64,000 nt of DNA from Siphonodentalium dalli (GCA_032622095.1 CP136069.1:31748342-31812341), one strand, 5' to 3'. Positions 57,101-63,190 are shown, counted from the stretch's first letter. The notes: generated by a model not told the origin, from the sequence alone. Translations and numbers: made by a program.

Positions 57101-58031
57101 AACAAACTATAATTAATGAATAGTTTGAAAAGTTATGCCATTAAATATACGCCAATAATAGGCCAAAGAGTCTTTATTTATCTGGGACTATTTCTTTACG
57201 CGGGCAAACAACGCATAGTTACGTGAACCGTCATCGCATGCCTTATAGAAACCGATGTTAGTTTAGCGTCCCATTTGTTGAATTAAGTATGTCTTGTCGA
57301 GGTTTTGGATCATGTACTAAATAGAATCTACAGCTCGTCCCCAGTTTATAGCGGAATTTAATAAGGCCTGGACCTCGCGAAAAGCTCCGTCCACACCTAA
57401 TTTACCGGACTCGTTTTGTAAATTCCGCTATAAATTGCGGACGAGTTGTAGATCATCTATATACCTAATGAAATTCGCTGTTGAGTTTTTCCTGGTATCG
57501 AAAAATACTTGAACTATCTTTCTATACGAGCATTATGTTTCAGAAATACGTATTGCAGTCATAATAAATACAACTTTCAACACGATGTTTGGGTAAAAAA
57601 GAACAGACACAAAAGAGCGTTTCGTGTTAGTCTGATCCTGCTATGTTTGAAATAAAGAGTGTTTGTTTCAATTCCGTGCGAAAAATTTAAAACAGTTGGA
57701 CAATGGCTGTGCCAATGGCAAGTACAGTAATGCCCAAATAAGTGGTCAATTACTTTGGGCATTACTGTACTTTCAGAGCACATGCAGCGGATATATCAAT
57801 AGTTCGTGTATTTATCAACATATATTATACCTCATTTCATATTACGTAGACAGAATTTGGAAGCTTGAATGAGCCATGTCGGTTTAATTGAAGACAAATT
57901 CGGTAACGATTTTTTAATAACCTCTGCAGAAAGCTAAAATATTGAAGCGTGCTGTTGGCCTGCGGCCTTCAAGAACTCATGTCCGACTTGAGAAGGAGAT
58001 GCTGGAAACGGGACATGGCACAAGGATACCC
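31080..58031 (+). CDS. D-amino-acid/D-aspartate oxidase, last exon not in view
   Basis: FAD-dependent peroxisomal oxidase that converts D-amino acids to keto acids with release of ammonia and hydrogen peroxide. Nine exons join in phase into 302 residues: 31080-31270, 33514-33631, 36247-36329, 41876-41941, 46823-46877, 47399-47497, 48417-48490, 55642-55759 and 57930-58031, all GT-AG. Residues 5-18 are the Rossmann FAD motif (GAGVIG at 9-14); VNCSG is at 179-183; DYILPG (Tyr225) matches the substrate tyrosine; LGGTFQKGNW is at 235-244; GLRPSR (Arg280) matches the carboxylate-binding arginine (R283 of mammalian DAO). Family proteins have about 340 residues, so some 40 residues with HNYGHGG and a peroxisomal signal are missing. 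Position 239 is Phe as in DAO, where DDO has Arg, so D-amino-acid rather than D-aspartate preference is possible. An in-frame TGA three codons before the ATG fixes the start. Confidence 0.93.
31346..31808. mobile_element. TTAA MITE, family F, in oxidase intron 1
   Basis: AGGCACTCAATCCGATT follows TTAA at 31342; the degenerate right end precedes TTAA at 31809. A (CAA)n microsatellite (31385-31430) has grown from the CAACAACAA segment. It starts only 75 bp after exon 1. Confidence 0.85.
31898..32342. mobile_element. TTAA MITE, family F, intact ends
   Basis: AGGTACTCAATCCGAATTAA at the left and ATCGGATTGAGTACCT at the right, both flanked by TTAA. Opposite orientation to the copy at 31346-31808, only 90 bp away, so the two can pair as a large inverted repeat. 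Confidence 0.92.
32489..32881. mobile_element. TTAA MITE, family A, full copy in oxidase intron 1
   Basis: A 393-bp copy with CCCTTTACCCAACA ends and TTAA on both sides, nearly identical to 7229-7620. Strong similarity suggests recent activity of this family. Confidence 0.92.
33240..33272 (+). promoter_or_regulatory. Decoy copy of the exon 2 splice acceptor
   Basis: AATAATTTGTTTTTCCACAG followed by GAAACGG closely matches the true exon 2 acceptor at 33494-33520 (AATAATTTGTTTTTCCGCAG, GAAATGG). If used it keeps the exon 1 frame and reads into the family B MITE until a stop at about 33415. GATAGCATGCAGTAT flanks it on both sides (33205, 33270). Confidence 0.6.
33296..33479. mobile_element. TA MITE, family B, between decoy and true acceptor
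   Basis: CAGTAATTCCC...GGGCATTACTG with TA on both sides; typical family B arms with the centre GGAAAGCTCTCGCCG. It ends 34 bp before oxidase exon 2. Confidence 0.9.
33514..33631 (+). CDS. Oxidase exon 2: RKWGSETFNF...LVSGYHGF
   Basis: Acceptor TTTTTCCGCAG ends at 33513; donor GTATAT starts at 33632. Encodes KWGSETFNFIIKALYSEKAK and ELGAQLVSGYHGFTYEMSE, matching W-x-x-x-T-F-x-x-L and the L(V/I)SGY strand of DAO/DDO proteins. Ends in phase 0. Confidence 0.93.
34136..35195 (+). mobile_element. Composite Helitron-like insertion, locus 1
   Basis: Begins A|TCTCATATATA and ends CTAG|T at 35195 after a hairpin CCCGGACGAAGTCGGG, as expected for Helitrons (TC start, 3' hairpin, CTRR end, A/T target). 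An internal CTAG|TCTATTATATATTTTGG junction at 34575/34576 shows two head-to-tail units. No Rep/helicase is encoded. The interior is repeated (CGACTTGAAATTTGGT; CCTTGACCTTCAAAATG). Confidence 0.75.
35209..36000 (+). pseudogene. Possible LINE protein fragment
   Basis: 35209-35325 reads VDALISASESATQRRQFNRR and ARRSFWNGVLHAYMDS before a stop. The composition resembles the region after the endonuclease domain of LINE ORF2 proteins. The following 600 bp has no clear continuation. A chance match is possible. Confidence 0.25.
36247..36329 (+). CDS. Oxidase exon 3: LLLGYRRLTEKEIEILPGY
   Basis: Acceptor GGGTTTTAG ends at 36246; donor GTGAGT starts at 36330. Encodes DTAIDLNDLLLGYRRLTEKE and IEILPGY, matching the V-L-G-F-R-x-(L/M)-T segment of the family. 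Phase 0 in, phase 2 out. Confidence 0.92.
36519..37885. mobile_element. hAT-like element, 1.37 kb, 104-bp inverted ends
   Basis: TAGTCCAAGTCTTCTCGTAC at the left is matched by the complement ending at 37885; about 104 bp of each end agree almost perfectly. The 8-bp CATACATT flanks both sides (36511-36518, 37886-37893), as in hAT elements. The interior has no recognised transposase, including the 136-codon minus-strand frame at 36755-37165. Confidence 0.85.
38303..39993 (+). mobile_element. Composite Helitron-like insertion, locus 2
   Basis: 38303-38963 matches the first unit of locus 1 with four internal repeats of GAGCTATCGACTTGAAATTT, ending CTAG. It is followed immediately by TCTATTATATATTTTGGAAG (38964), the start of the second unit. 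That unit appears interrupted around 39130-39720 and resumes to end GTCGGGTCACCTTCTAG|T at 39993. A (GT)n tract lies at 38984-39019. Confidence 0.7.
39994..41025. other. Oxidase intron 3, unannotated stretch
   Basis: No exon, repeat pair or inverted structure recognised. AT-rich. Confidence 0.4.
41026..41166. repeat. Fold-back with 42-bp arms (GATTAACTGTCATGTGGACT)
   Basis: ATATAAGGATTAACTGTCAT and its complement enclose a loop of about 55 bp. TTAA occurs at matching positions in both arms, so it may be a TTAA element with arms ACTGTCATGTGG; the outer bases also pair. Confidence 0.8.
41876..41941 (+). CDS. Oxidase exon 4: SGFFYTTPQIDPTLLLAWL
   Basis: Acceptor TTGTTTCAG ends at 41875; donor GTGATT starts at 41942. 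Encodes SGFFYTTPQIDPTLLLAWLM, equivalent to the (G)xFHTSL...YLQWL segment of DAO. A short 66-nt exon with a slightly unusual donor; phase 2 on both sides fits its neighbours. Confidence 0.88.
41942..43828. other. Oxidase intron 4, unannotated stretch
   Basis: No exon or repeat recognised apart from a short poly-C run at about 42331. Contains a pair of diverged phrases (GGAAATGCTTCTATCGATTA at 43335 and the complement of a similar phrase near 43660-43690), suggesting a decayed inverted repeat. Confidence 0.4.
43829..43989. mobile_element. TTAA MITE, family C, full copy
   Basis: CCCTTTCAGTGCCAAGTCCG and complement, with TTAA on both sides. Arms of about 60 bp include TTTCCTTGATCATTTTTCAA. It resembles the 8178 element with longer arms. 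Confidence 0.9.
44562..44872. mobile_element. TTAA fold-back MITE (GGGGTACTGTACACTAAATC)
   Basis: TTAA-TGGGGTACTGTACACTAAAT at the left and the complement ATTTAGTGTACAGTACCCCT-TTAA at the right. The arms pair over most of their length, meeting at CATGGTAATTATAATGAAAA and its complement. No coding capacity. Confidence 0.88.
44877..46650. other. Oxidase intron 4, unannotated stretch
   Basis: Nothing recognised. Open frames around 45517 and 45803 have no family resemblance. Confidence 0.35.
46660..46772. repeat. 23-bp minisatellite close to oxidase exon 5
   Basis: About four and a half units of GCATGCTGGTGCATTTATAT plus GGT, in which GTGCATTT and GTGAATTT alternate strictly. It ends about 50 bp before the exon 5 acceptor. 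Confidence 0.9.
46823..46877 (+). CDS. Oxidase exon 5: FKDLGGRVIHKEISSLTE
   Basis: Acceptor CTTTCATAG ends at 46822; donor GTTGGT starts at 46878. Encodes R-FKDLGGRVIHKEISSLTE, matching the F-x-x-x-G-G-x-x-x-x-x-K-(I/V) segment just before the FAD-binding NC(S/T)G motif. Short (55 nt), but phase and content fit exactly. Confidence 0.87.
47399..47497 (+). CDS. Oxidase exon 6: YDIVVNCSG and RGQV
   Basis: Acceptor CTTGCTAG ends at 47398; donor GTTCGT starts at 47498. Encodes LTGYDIVVNCSGICSKDLVK and DQTVDAIRGQVIK: the VNCSG FAD contact and the invariant RGQ motif. Thirty-three codons, phase 0 at both ends. Confidence 0.94.
47551..47937. repeat. Degraded family A/D element in oxidase intron 6
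   Basis: Two hairpin modules (47559-47628 and about 47850-47928) flank an expanded AT-rich spacer in which the phrase TTGTTAAAGAATGTAAGAA is repeated about five times. Terminal repeats are not visible. Confidence 0.75.
48417..48490 (+). CDS. Oxidase exon 7: VEAPWVKHFYVLEGDG...DYILPG
   Basis: Acceptor TTTTAG ends at 48416; donor GTAGGT starts at 48491. Encodes VEAPWVKHFYVLEGDGIVED and YILPG. The V-x-APW motif and the Y-I-x-PG strand are family hallmarks. The position matching Tyr224 of human DAO is not tyrosine. Phase 2 out. Confidence 0.94.
49069..49190. repeat. Imperfect fold-back (GGACTAGACGCTGGCTCTATGA)
   Basis: GACTAGACGCTGGCTCTATG at about 49075 and its complement near 49164-49184 enclose a loop containing the 14-bp palindrome GCCGTCATGACGGC (49127-49140). 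A CRE-like TGACGTCA lies just outside at 49036-49043. Confidence 0.7.
49514..50003 (+). pseudogene. Crypton-like gene relic: N-terminal and C-terminal pieces only
   Basis: 49514-49663 starts MKRFADHSMDEIISKRAN and contains IPKNIQSSNAVAVRTLRPVR, resembling the N-terminal KRF...(E)I...K...NTxKxxxxAVxxFxxWL segment of KIAA1958-like/Crypton tyrosine-recombinase proteins. In an overlapping frame, 49650-50003 ends MFSGCTIHNIHFGS, resembling the FxGCxxxNxxF tail of the same proteins. The recombinase domain that should lie between them is absent, so an internally deleted, non-functional copy is likely. The family assignment is from memory of sequence pattern and is tentative. It lies in oxidase intron 7. 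Confidence 0.35.
50242..50385. repeat. Perfect hairpin with 63-bp arms
   Basis: The arms 50242-50304 and 50323-50385 are exact complements as read, starting GTTATTGTGGTTGATTGACG. The 18-bp loop contains GTCGCTAGCGCGAC. It lies 240 bp downstream of the Crypton-like relic. Confidence 0.93.
50502..50736. mobile_element. Family V MITE (CCCTTTCTATACTA)
   Basis: CCCTTTCTATACTA at the left (flank TTAG) and TAGTATAGAAAGTG at the right before TTAA. It contains GGAAATGTTCAGATAATAAG with its complement and GACTGAATGGGAGAATC near the right end. Confidence 0.75.
50855..51764. mobile_element. Inverted-repeat element carrying a SINE
   Basis: CCACTCCGGCTGAATTGGTC at the left is matched by the complement ending near 51764. 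The arms of about 150 bp carry runs of AAAGACACCCAGGATCTC and AAACGTGCAAAAAGACAC. The SINE at 51126-51377 and an (AT)n tract at 51100-51125 lie between the arms. Confidence 0.7.
51126..51377 (-). mobile_element. tRNA-derived SINE, minus strand
   Basis: On the minus strand: A box TAGCCGAGGTGGTTAGG, then B box GGTTCGAACCCC about 55 bp later, then a body (CATGGCTATTTCGATAAGAA, CAATGAACACTCATACTGAG) ending at CCTCCATAACTCTGTCA and (TA)n. Both Pol III promoter boxes are close to consensus. A truncated, interrupted copy lies at 58213-58795. Confidence 0.8.
51754..51865. repeat. Single unit of the 167-bp GTGGTGTAGGAGTCC repeat
   Basis: CCCCACTGCGAAGTGTAGGA through GAGTTGTGGTGTAGGCGTCC matches units in 52290-52720. 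Confidence 0.7.
52003..52193. repeat. 54-bp minisatellite
   Basis: Three and a half nearly identical units of 54 bp containing ATGTACTTATACTTCCATGA. Because 54 is divisible by three it yields a repeating 18-residue frame (MYLYFHELDRNIQARSIK), regarded as an artefact. Confidence 0.93.
52285..52725. repeat. Degenerate 167-bp tandem repeat
   Basis: CCCCACTGCGAGGTGTAAGA at 52386 and CCCCACTGTGAGGTGTAAGA at 52553 mark successive units, each with GGGCGGCCGTATCGTGCGAG-like and GTGTGGGAGTCCTGG-like parts. The long minus-strand frame across it shows the same period and is not taken as a gene. Confidence 0.7.
52774..53345 (+). pseudogene. Decayed non-LTR retrotransposon reverse transcriptase
   Basis: 52777-52875 reads FIDDLPDNLECSCNIFADDT, containing the FADD catalytic motif of LINE reverse transcriptases (FADD at 52822-52833). 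Further on, in shifting frames, come ILEYGNVV (about 53143), RVNLMSLKLRRYR (about 53275) and VTEVYK (about 53320), in the order expected for the RT C-terminal region. Multiple stops and frameshifts make it dead. Clade not determined. It lies in oxidase intron 7. Confidence 0.8.
53883..54128. mobile_element. TTAA MITE, family C ends with family A-type hairpin inside
   Basis: CCCTTTGAGTGCCAGGTCCG at the left and GGCACTCAAAGGG at the right, both with TTAA. The interior is not family C but a CATTCTCTTATATATGCG hairpin (53933-53998) with a T-rich spacer. Confidence 0.88.
54129..54640. other. Oxidase intron 7, unannotated stretch
   Basis: Nothing recognised. Confidence 0.35.
54688..54948 (+). pseudogene. 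Possible LINE ORF1 fragment
   Basis: One frame, broken by a single TAA, reads RRFKCKEYDHDQDSFTTKDI ... THIKWD, stop, EFKVFKIKAEKQLSYLDPQK. The end resembles the FKV...DP..WP-type motif at the end of many LINE ORF1 proteins. Modest evidence. Confidence 0.35.
55430..55617 (+). mobile_element. LINE 3' end with (CAAT)n tail
   Basis: CTGAAACGGGGTTAAAACCC is followed by CAATCAATCAATCAATCAGT and variants to 55612, the form of a LINE 3' terminus with a tetranucleotide tail. It ends about 25 bp before the exon 8 acceptor, so it supplies much of the pre-acceptor intron. Confidence 0.55.
55642..55759 (+). CDS. Oxidase exon 8: LGGTFQKGNW
   Basis: Acceptor CTGTTACAG ends at 55641; donor GTATAT starts at 55760. 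Encodes AYTCVLGGTFQKGNWDKHLD and EKDDERIYRSCCKIMPGLK, matching T-L-GG-x-x-Q-x-G-(D/N)-W and the RCC..EP.L segment of DAO/DDO. The base at 55642 completes the glycine codon from exon 7. Confidence 0.95.
55988..56060. repeat. Isolated A/D hairpin module
   Basis: CCAATGCATTCCCTTATATA, the GCGAGTCGACAATAGGTCGC turn and the complement; no TTAA ends visible. Followed by a spacer-like TTTTTATATTGTTAAAAATG. Confidence 0.8.
56099..56207. repeat. Fold-back hairpin (GAGATCCGTATTCAAGTC)
   Basis: Arms GAGATCCGTATTCAAGTC... and the complement, with an inner stem GTCTATCGACGAGTC/GACGAGTCGATAGAC around CCGTAT. Only one base is unpaired in the outer stem. Confidence 0.9.
56560..56765. repeat. AT-rich spacer repeat amplified outside a MITE
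   Basis: Repeated phrases of AATGTAAGAAAAAATGATAA and close variants, the same unit as the spacer between hairpins in family A. No hairpin remains. Confidence 0.6.
56945..57455. repeat. 400-500-bp repeat, copy 1 (second at 62665-63060)
   Basis: CTTATTCCATTCAATAGACC, GCCAAAGAGTCTTTATTTAT, AACGCATAGTTACGTGAACC and TTGTCGAGGTTTTGGATCA recur in the same order at 62680-62900. Both copies end in a hairpin (CTCGTCCCCAGTTTATAGCG with complement). Probably a dispersed transposon end. Confidence 0.8.
57723..57769. mobile_element. Minimal family B MITE, about 47 bp
   Basis: TA-CAGTAATGCCCAAATAAGTG...TTTGGGCATTACTG-TA: only the two termini of family B remain, with virtually all of the internal arms deleted, yet the TA flanks are intact. 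Confidence 0.85.
57930..58031 (+). CDS. Oxidase exon 9: GLRPSRTHVRLE
   Basis: Acceptor CCTCTGCAG ends at 57929; donor GTGAGT starts at 58032. Encodes KAKILKRAVGLRPSRTHVRL and EKEMLETGHGTRIP. Arg280 of the joined protein, in GLRP, corresponds to the substrate-binding arginine of DAO. Phase 0 on both sides; the next exon should start V-(I/V)-H-N-Y-G-H-G. Confidence 0.95.
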
Positions 58032-58212
58032 GTGAGTATTACCACACAATTGTATTTTGGGTAAATATCTGTGACTGATATAAACATGTACCAATTAAAG
58101 CGACGAATATGATCAAAATCGTAAAGTTATAACATAGATATGCTTATAGCCTTTTGTCACATGTGATACTTATACCGGTCAGATATATATCCTGCATTCA
58201 ACCTGATTCAAC

Positions 58213-58795
58213 TATGATATATGAGTTATGGAGGCACACACTCAGTATTAGTGTTCATTGCTTCTGAACTCAATCCGATCAGACGCTCCTAAATTACTAT
58301 TTCTTTGGCTTCGGGGTAAACAATATTTGATTCGAGTTGAGGAACTCACCCATCAAAGGTCAGAGTGATTTGATATTGATTTTTGAAGTTTGCTATTTCT
58401 ATTGTTTGTGTACCAGAAGCACGTGGTCAAACGGACGAAGATGCGATCGAAGATGGATAACTCTAAAATCAATTGGTAATAATAACCACTTGATTTTTTA
58501 ATTATCCATCTCCAACCGCATCTTCGTCCGTTTGACCACGTGCTTCTGATCCACAAACAATAAAAATAGCCAAAATCGATACCTAATCACTCTCAGTTTG
58601 ATGGGTGGGTTCCTCGACTCGAATCAAATATTTTTTTTTACCCCTGAAGCCAAAGGAATAGTAACTTAGGAACGTCTGATCGGATTGAGTACCTTTAACT
58701 CAGTGAGCGTGAACAAATTTTCATTTCTTACCGAAATGGCCATGCGTCGACCTCAATGGCACATTGAGATGTCCCTCAAACCAGATCAAGTGTAA
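58213..58795 (-). mobile_element. SINE fragment interrupted by a family F MITE
   Basis: GAGTTATGGAGGCACACACTCAGTATTAG (split copy of the 51126 SINE body) breaks at about 58259 and resumes at about 58700 with GTGAACAAATTTTCATTTCT. The family F element (58260-58694) sits in the gap. The tRNA-like head is missing. Confidence 0.8.
58260..58694. mobile_element. Family F MITE inside the SINE fragment
   Basis: ACTCAATCCGATCAGACG at the left (terminal AGGT lost) and GATCGGATTGAGTACCT before TTAA at the right. The arms are more complementary than in other copies (ACGTGCTTCTG and ATCTTCGTCCG paired), giving a long hairpin around 58470. Confidence 0.85.
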
Positions 58796-59351
58796 ATTAA
58801 TAGTTGATGATATGTATTACCGTTATGGTTATAAGCAACTAAATGCTTGAAATTTTGCCCCTTGGCATTTGTGTAGGGAAACTCGAGTCAGCATAAAAAA
58901 ATACCCGCAGCTGAATGGTGTATAATATCTTCGGTTGTTTAATGTGAAAGAAAAAAGAAATTCATAGGCTATGTTAATTCCTCGGCCATTTGTGTGGGAA
59001 TGTTCGTCAAGCGGCTACATTGGTCGCCAAATTTGGTAGGGGGTGGGGGTATTTTTCTATATTAAAATTTTGTGCACAAAAGGGGGTAGTTGTGGAAATG
59101 CCAATTTTTTCCAGGAATAAGTATGGTGAGGCACCATTTCTTTTTTGACAACTTATGTCCGACATGGAGTTCTACACGCAAAAGTATTTAAAGTTTGGCT
59201 CAGTAGGGTAATGAATCGTCGGGATGGCTTAACCCTAACACTGTCGCCTATGGGAAATATTTAGTTGATTGTAACCTATAGTGATAGCGATAAAAGATCA
59301 AAAAAGAGGGATAATCCAAATCACATTTCACAAAATGATTGAATATGTTGT
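58796..59351. other. Oxidase intron 9, unannotated stretch
   Basis: Nothing recognised; no candidate for the missing last exon was found. Confidence 0.4.
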
Positions 59352-61400
59352 ATTAAAGTGATGTGAAACACTCCGGTATGGTGAACAAATATATTAAAGT
59401 GATGTGAAACACTCCGGTATGGTGAACAAATATATTAAACACTCCGGTATGGTGAACAAATATATTAAAGTGATGTGAAACACTCCGGTATGGTGAACAA
59501 ATATATTAAAGTGATGTGAAACACTCCGGTATGGTGAACAAATATATTAAACACTCCGGTATGGTGAACAAATATATTAAACACTCCGGTATGGTGAACA
59601 AATATATTAAACACTCCGGTATGGTGAACAAATATATTAAAGTGATGTGAAACACTCCGGTATGGTGAACAAATATATTAAACACTCCGGTATGGTGAAC
59701 AAATATATTAAACACTCCGGTATGGTGAACAAATATATTAAACACTCCGGTATGGTGAACAAATATATTAAACACTCCGGTATGGTGAACAAATATATTA
59801 AAGTGATGTGAAACACTCCGGTATGGTGAACAAATATATTAAAGTGATGTGAAACACTCCGGTATGGTGAACAAATATATTAAAGTGATGTGAAACACTC
59901 CGGTATGGTGATCATTAAAGTGATGTGAAACACTCCGGTATGGTGAACAAATATATTAAAGTGATGTGAAACACTCCGGTATGGTGATCAAATATATTAA
60001 AGTGATGTGAAACACTCCGGTATGGTGAACAAATATATTCAAGTGATGTGAAACACTCCGGTATGGTGAACAAATATATTAAAGTGATGTGAAACACTCC
60101 GGTATGGTGAACAAATATATTAAAGTGATGTGAAACACTCCGGTACGGTGAACAAATATATTAAAGTGATGTGAAACACTCCGGTATGGTGAACAAATAT
60201 ATTAAAGTGATGTGAAACACTCCGGTATGGTGAACAAATATATTAAAGTGATGTGAAACACTCCGGTATGGTGAACAAATATATTAAAGTGATGTGAAAC
60301 ACTCCGGTATGGTGAACAAATATATTCAAGGTAGTATGTGAAACACTCCGGTATGGTGAACAAATATATTAAAGTGATGTGAAACACTCCGGTATGGTGA
60401 ACAAATATATTAAAGTGATTTGAAACACTCCGGTATGGTGAACAAATATATTAAACACTCCGGTATGGTGAACAAATATATTCAAGGTAGTATGTGAAAC
60501 ACTCCGGTATGGTGAACAAATATATTAAAGTGATGTGAAACACTCCGGTATGGTGAACAAATATATTAAAGTGATGTGAAACACTACGGTATGGTGAACA
60601 AATATATTCAAGGTAGTATGTGAAACACTCCGGTATGGTGAACAAATATATTAAAGTGATGTGAAACACTCCGGTATGGTGAACAAATATATTAAAGTGA
60701 TGTGAAACACTCCGGTATGGTGAACAAATATATTAAAGTGATGTGAAACACTCCGGTATGGTGAACAAATATATTAAACACTCCGGTATGGTGAACAAAT
60801 ATATTAAACACTCCGGTATGGTGAACAAATATATTAAAGTGATGTGAAACACTCCGGTATGGTGAACAAATATATTAAAGTGATGTGAAACACTCCGGTA
60901 TGGTGAACAAATATATTAAAGTGATGTGAAACACTCCGGTATGGTGAACAAATATATTAAAGTGATGTGAAACACTCCAGTATGGTGAACAAATATATTA
61001 AACACTCCGGTATGGTGAACAAATATATTAAAGTGATGTGAAACACTCCGGTATGGTGAACAAATATATTAAAGTGATGTGAAACACTCCGGTATGGTGA
61101 ACAAATAAATTCAAGGTAGTATGTGAAACACTCCGGTATGGTGAACAAATATATTAAAGTGATGTGAAACACTCCGGTATGGTGAACAAATATATTAAAC
61201 ACTCCGGTACGGTGAACAAATATATTAAAGTGATGTGAAACACTCCGGTATGGTGAACAAATATATTAAAGTGATGTGAAACACTCCGGTATGGTGAACA
61301 AATATATTAAAGTGATGTGAAACACTCCGGTATGGTGAACAAATATATTAAAGTGATGTGAAACACTCCGGTATGGTGAACAAATATATTCAAGGTAGTA
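59352..61400. repeat. 2-kb satellite with three unit lengths
   Basis: A 30-bp core (AAACACTCCGGTATGGTGAA plus CAAATATATT) is preceded by nothing, by AAAGTGATGTG (41-bp unit) or by CAAGGTAGTATGTG (44-bp unit). There are roughly 55 cores, nearly identical. Short units cluster near 59560-59800 and 60770-60820, and 44-bp units occur singly. The block begins and ends abruptly. Confidence 0.95.
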
Positions 61401-62514
61401 TTTTTTGCAAATAGTATATCCAAATTGACAACACACCCCGTCATTCTTATATATGAATTAAATACAGTGACTCTCGATGGCGAAATCGTTTTCGTTAGTT
61501 AATCGCCGATAGATGCGTCCCGAATCGAGTAGTAAATATTTACAACTGAGCGTACTTCTGACGATGTTGTCTATGGATGGTAGTAGAATGTGATATTCCT
61601 GCAGCCTGAATACCAACTTATCACTTTCACGAACCCGAATAAGTACATAATAAGTACATAATATGGCCCATTTACTTTTCGAATGCCCAGATAACATATT
61701 ACACAACATATTCCATGTTATATACCATTTGGAAGAGGAACCAAAAATATATATGTGATTCCAACAGAATACGGAACTGCTGTGGCCTAGAAGTGTCCAC
61801 CAAGTGATAGATATTCTCAGATTCATTCCAAGACTTCCCCCGTTGTCAACACAGAACGCAACATAATTGAAACTAAGAGATAGAGTTATTCCCCTTCCAT
61901 TGAGAATAATATACTTTACAGTATACAGTCCGGTTAAAAATTAAGCACATAATACACATCGGTACCTCGACAAAAACAACATGTTCCCAGATTATCCGAC
62001 CGGATCAGTTAATACAATTTATCATATGACTCAATCATTATTTACGTTGGAAAGTATGTCATAAATCAATTTCATATCAATTTCTAGTTCATATCACCTT
62101 CCGATAATTTGATTGGTTTGTTGACAAAAAGTGTGTTCTGATTGGCTGAATGGCAGCCGGGGCCGAGCCGCATCTCTAACTAAATGCAGGTCAAATTCAT
62201 GCGCGTCAATCAACGCGATGCCGAAATTCTCGCAATTATAATCTTGAAATATATAGTTTTGGACATTGTTATACGATAAATAGAATATGTAATTCGTATT
62301 TATCTAATAAACATACGATATAATGTCACAAACTGAGAACAGAATAGCGCACTATATCTTCGCGTGCATATTATTTCTGCTAGTTCACCAGGTGTAATTG
62401 GGCTTCCGGTGCAATGAAGTTACGTCACATTAACCTTTTGCTGCCGATGTCATATAGCTATTTAGTGATTTGTGTGCGTTTTGGACATCATAATCAATTT
62501 ATAGGTGTCATATG
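61401..62514. other. Intron or flank with TTAA-MITE-related sequence
   Basis: 61650-62010 shares GGCCCATTTACTTTTCGAAT, TATACCATTTGGAAGAGGAA and GAGATAGAGTTATTCCCCTT with the element at 9555-10134. The rest is unrecognised, and no oxidase exon was found. Confidence 0.5.
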
Positions 62515-62669
62515 ATAAATAGAATATGAAATGAGTGTTTCTCTCATATGATATTTATGAAACTCGTCACGAATTTTCAGCCGGAGGCTCGAGAAAACTG
62601 AAAATTCTTAGACTCGTTTCATAAATATCATATGAGAGAAACACTCATTTCATATCCTCTATTTATTAC
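62515..62669. repeat. Fold-back hairpin (GAAATGAGTGTTTCTCTCAT)
   Basis: Arms of about 65 bp, GATAAATAGAATATGAAATG through TATTTATGAAACTCGT, and the complement, with the inner pair GAATTTTCAG/CTGAAAATTC around CCGGAGGCTCGAGAAAA. Confidence 0.88.
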
Positions 62670-63060
62670 ATGCTCCTACCCTTATTCCATTCAATAAACC
62701 CATTCCATAAAAAGTTATGTCATTAAATATACGCCTTTAAATACGCCAAAGAGTCTTTATTTTTCTAGGACTATTTCTTTACGCGGACAAACAACGCATA
62801 TTTACGTGAAACGTCATCGCATGCCTTATAGAAGCCGGAATTAGTTTCTCGTCCCATTTGTTGATTAATGATTACGTATGTTTTGTCGAGGTTTTGGATC
62901 ACGTAATAAATAGAATCTACAACTCGTCCCCAGTTTATATCGGAATTTACAAAACTCGTCCGGTAAATTAGGTCTGGACCAACCAAAAGCTCGGCCCAGA
63001 CCTAATTTACTGGATTCGTTTTGTAAATTTCGCTATAAACTGGGGACTCGTTGTAGACCC
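62670..63060. repeat. 400-bp repeat, copy 2
   Basis: Matches 56945-57455, ending in a more complete hairpin: ACTCGTCCCCAGTTTATATC and complement around GACCAACCAAAAGCTCGG. Confidence 0.8.
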
Positions 63061-63190
63061 TATTTGTCTCGGAGCTTCCTCTTTCACATGGTTATAATAT
63101 GGAATTTGTTGAGTGATCTGGTGATTCGAAAGTTAATTGGGCCCTTTATTTGGAACCATAAGTTTGTTTTTGTGAAGAAATAACATATCT

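Noticed and set aside
59506-61202. Series of minus-strand frames with the period IYLFTIPEC
   Set aside because: These are translations of the satellite; unit-length changes of 11 bp break the frame repeatedly.
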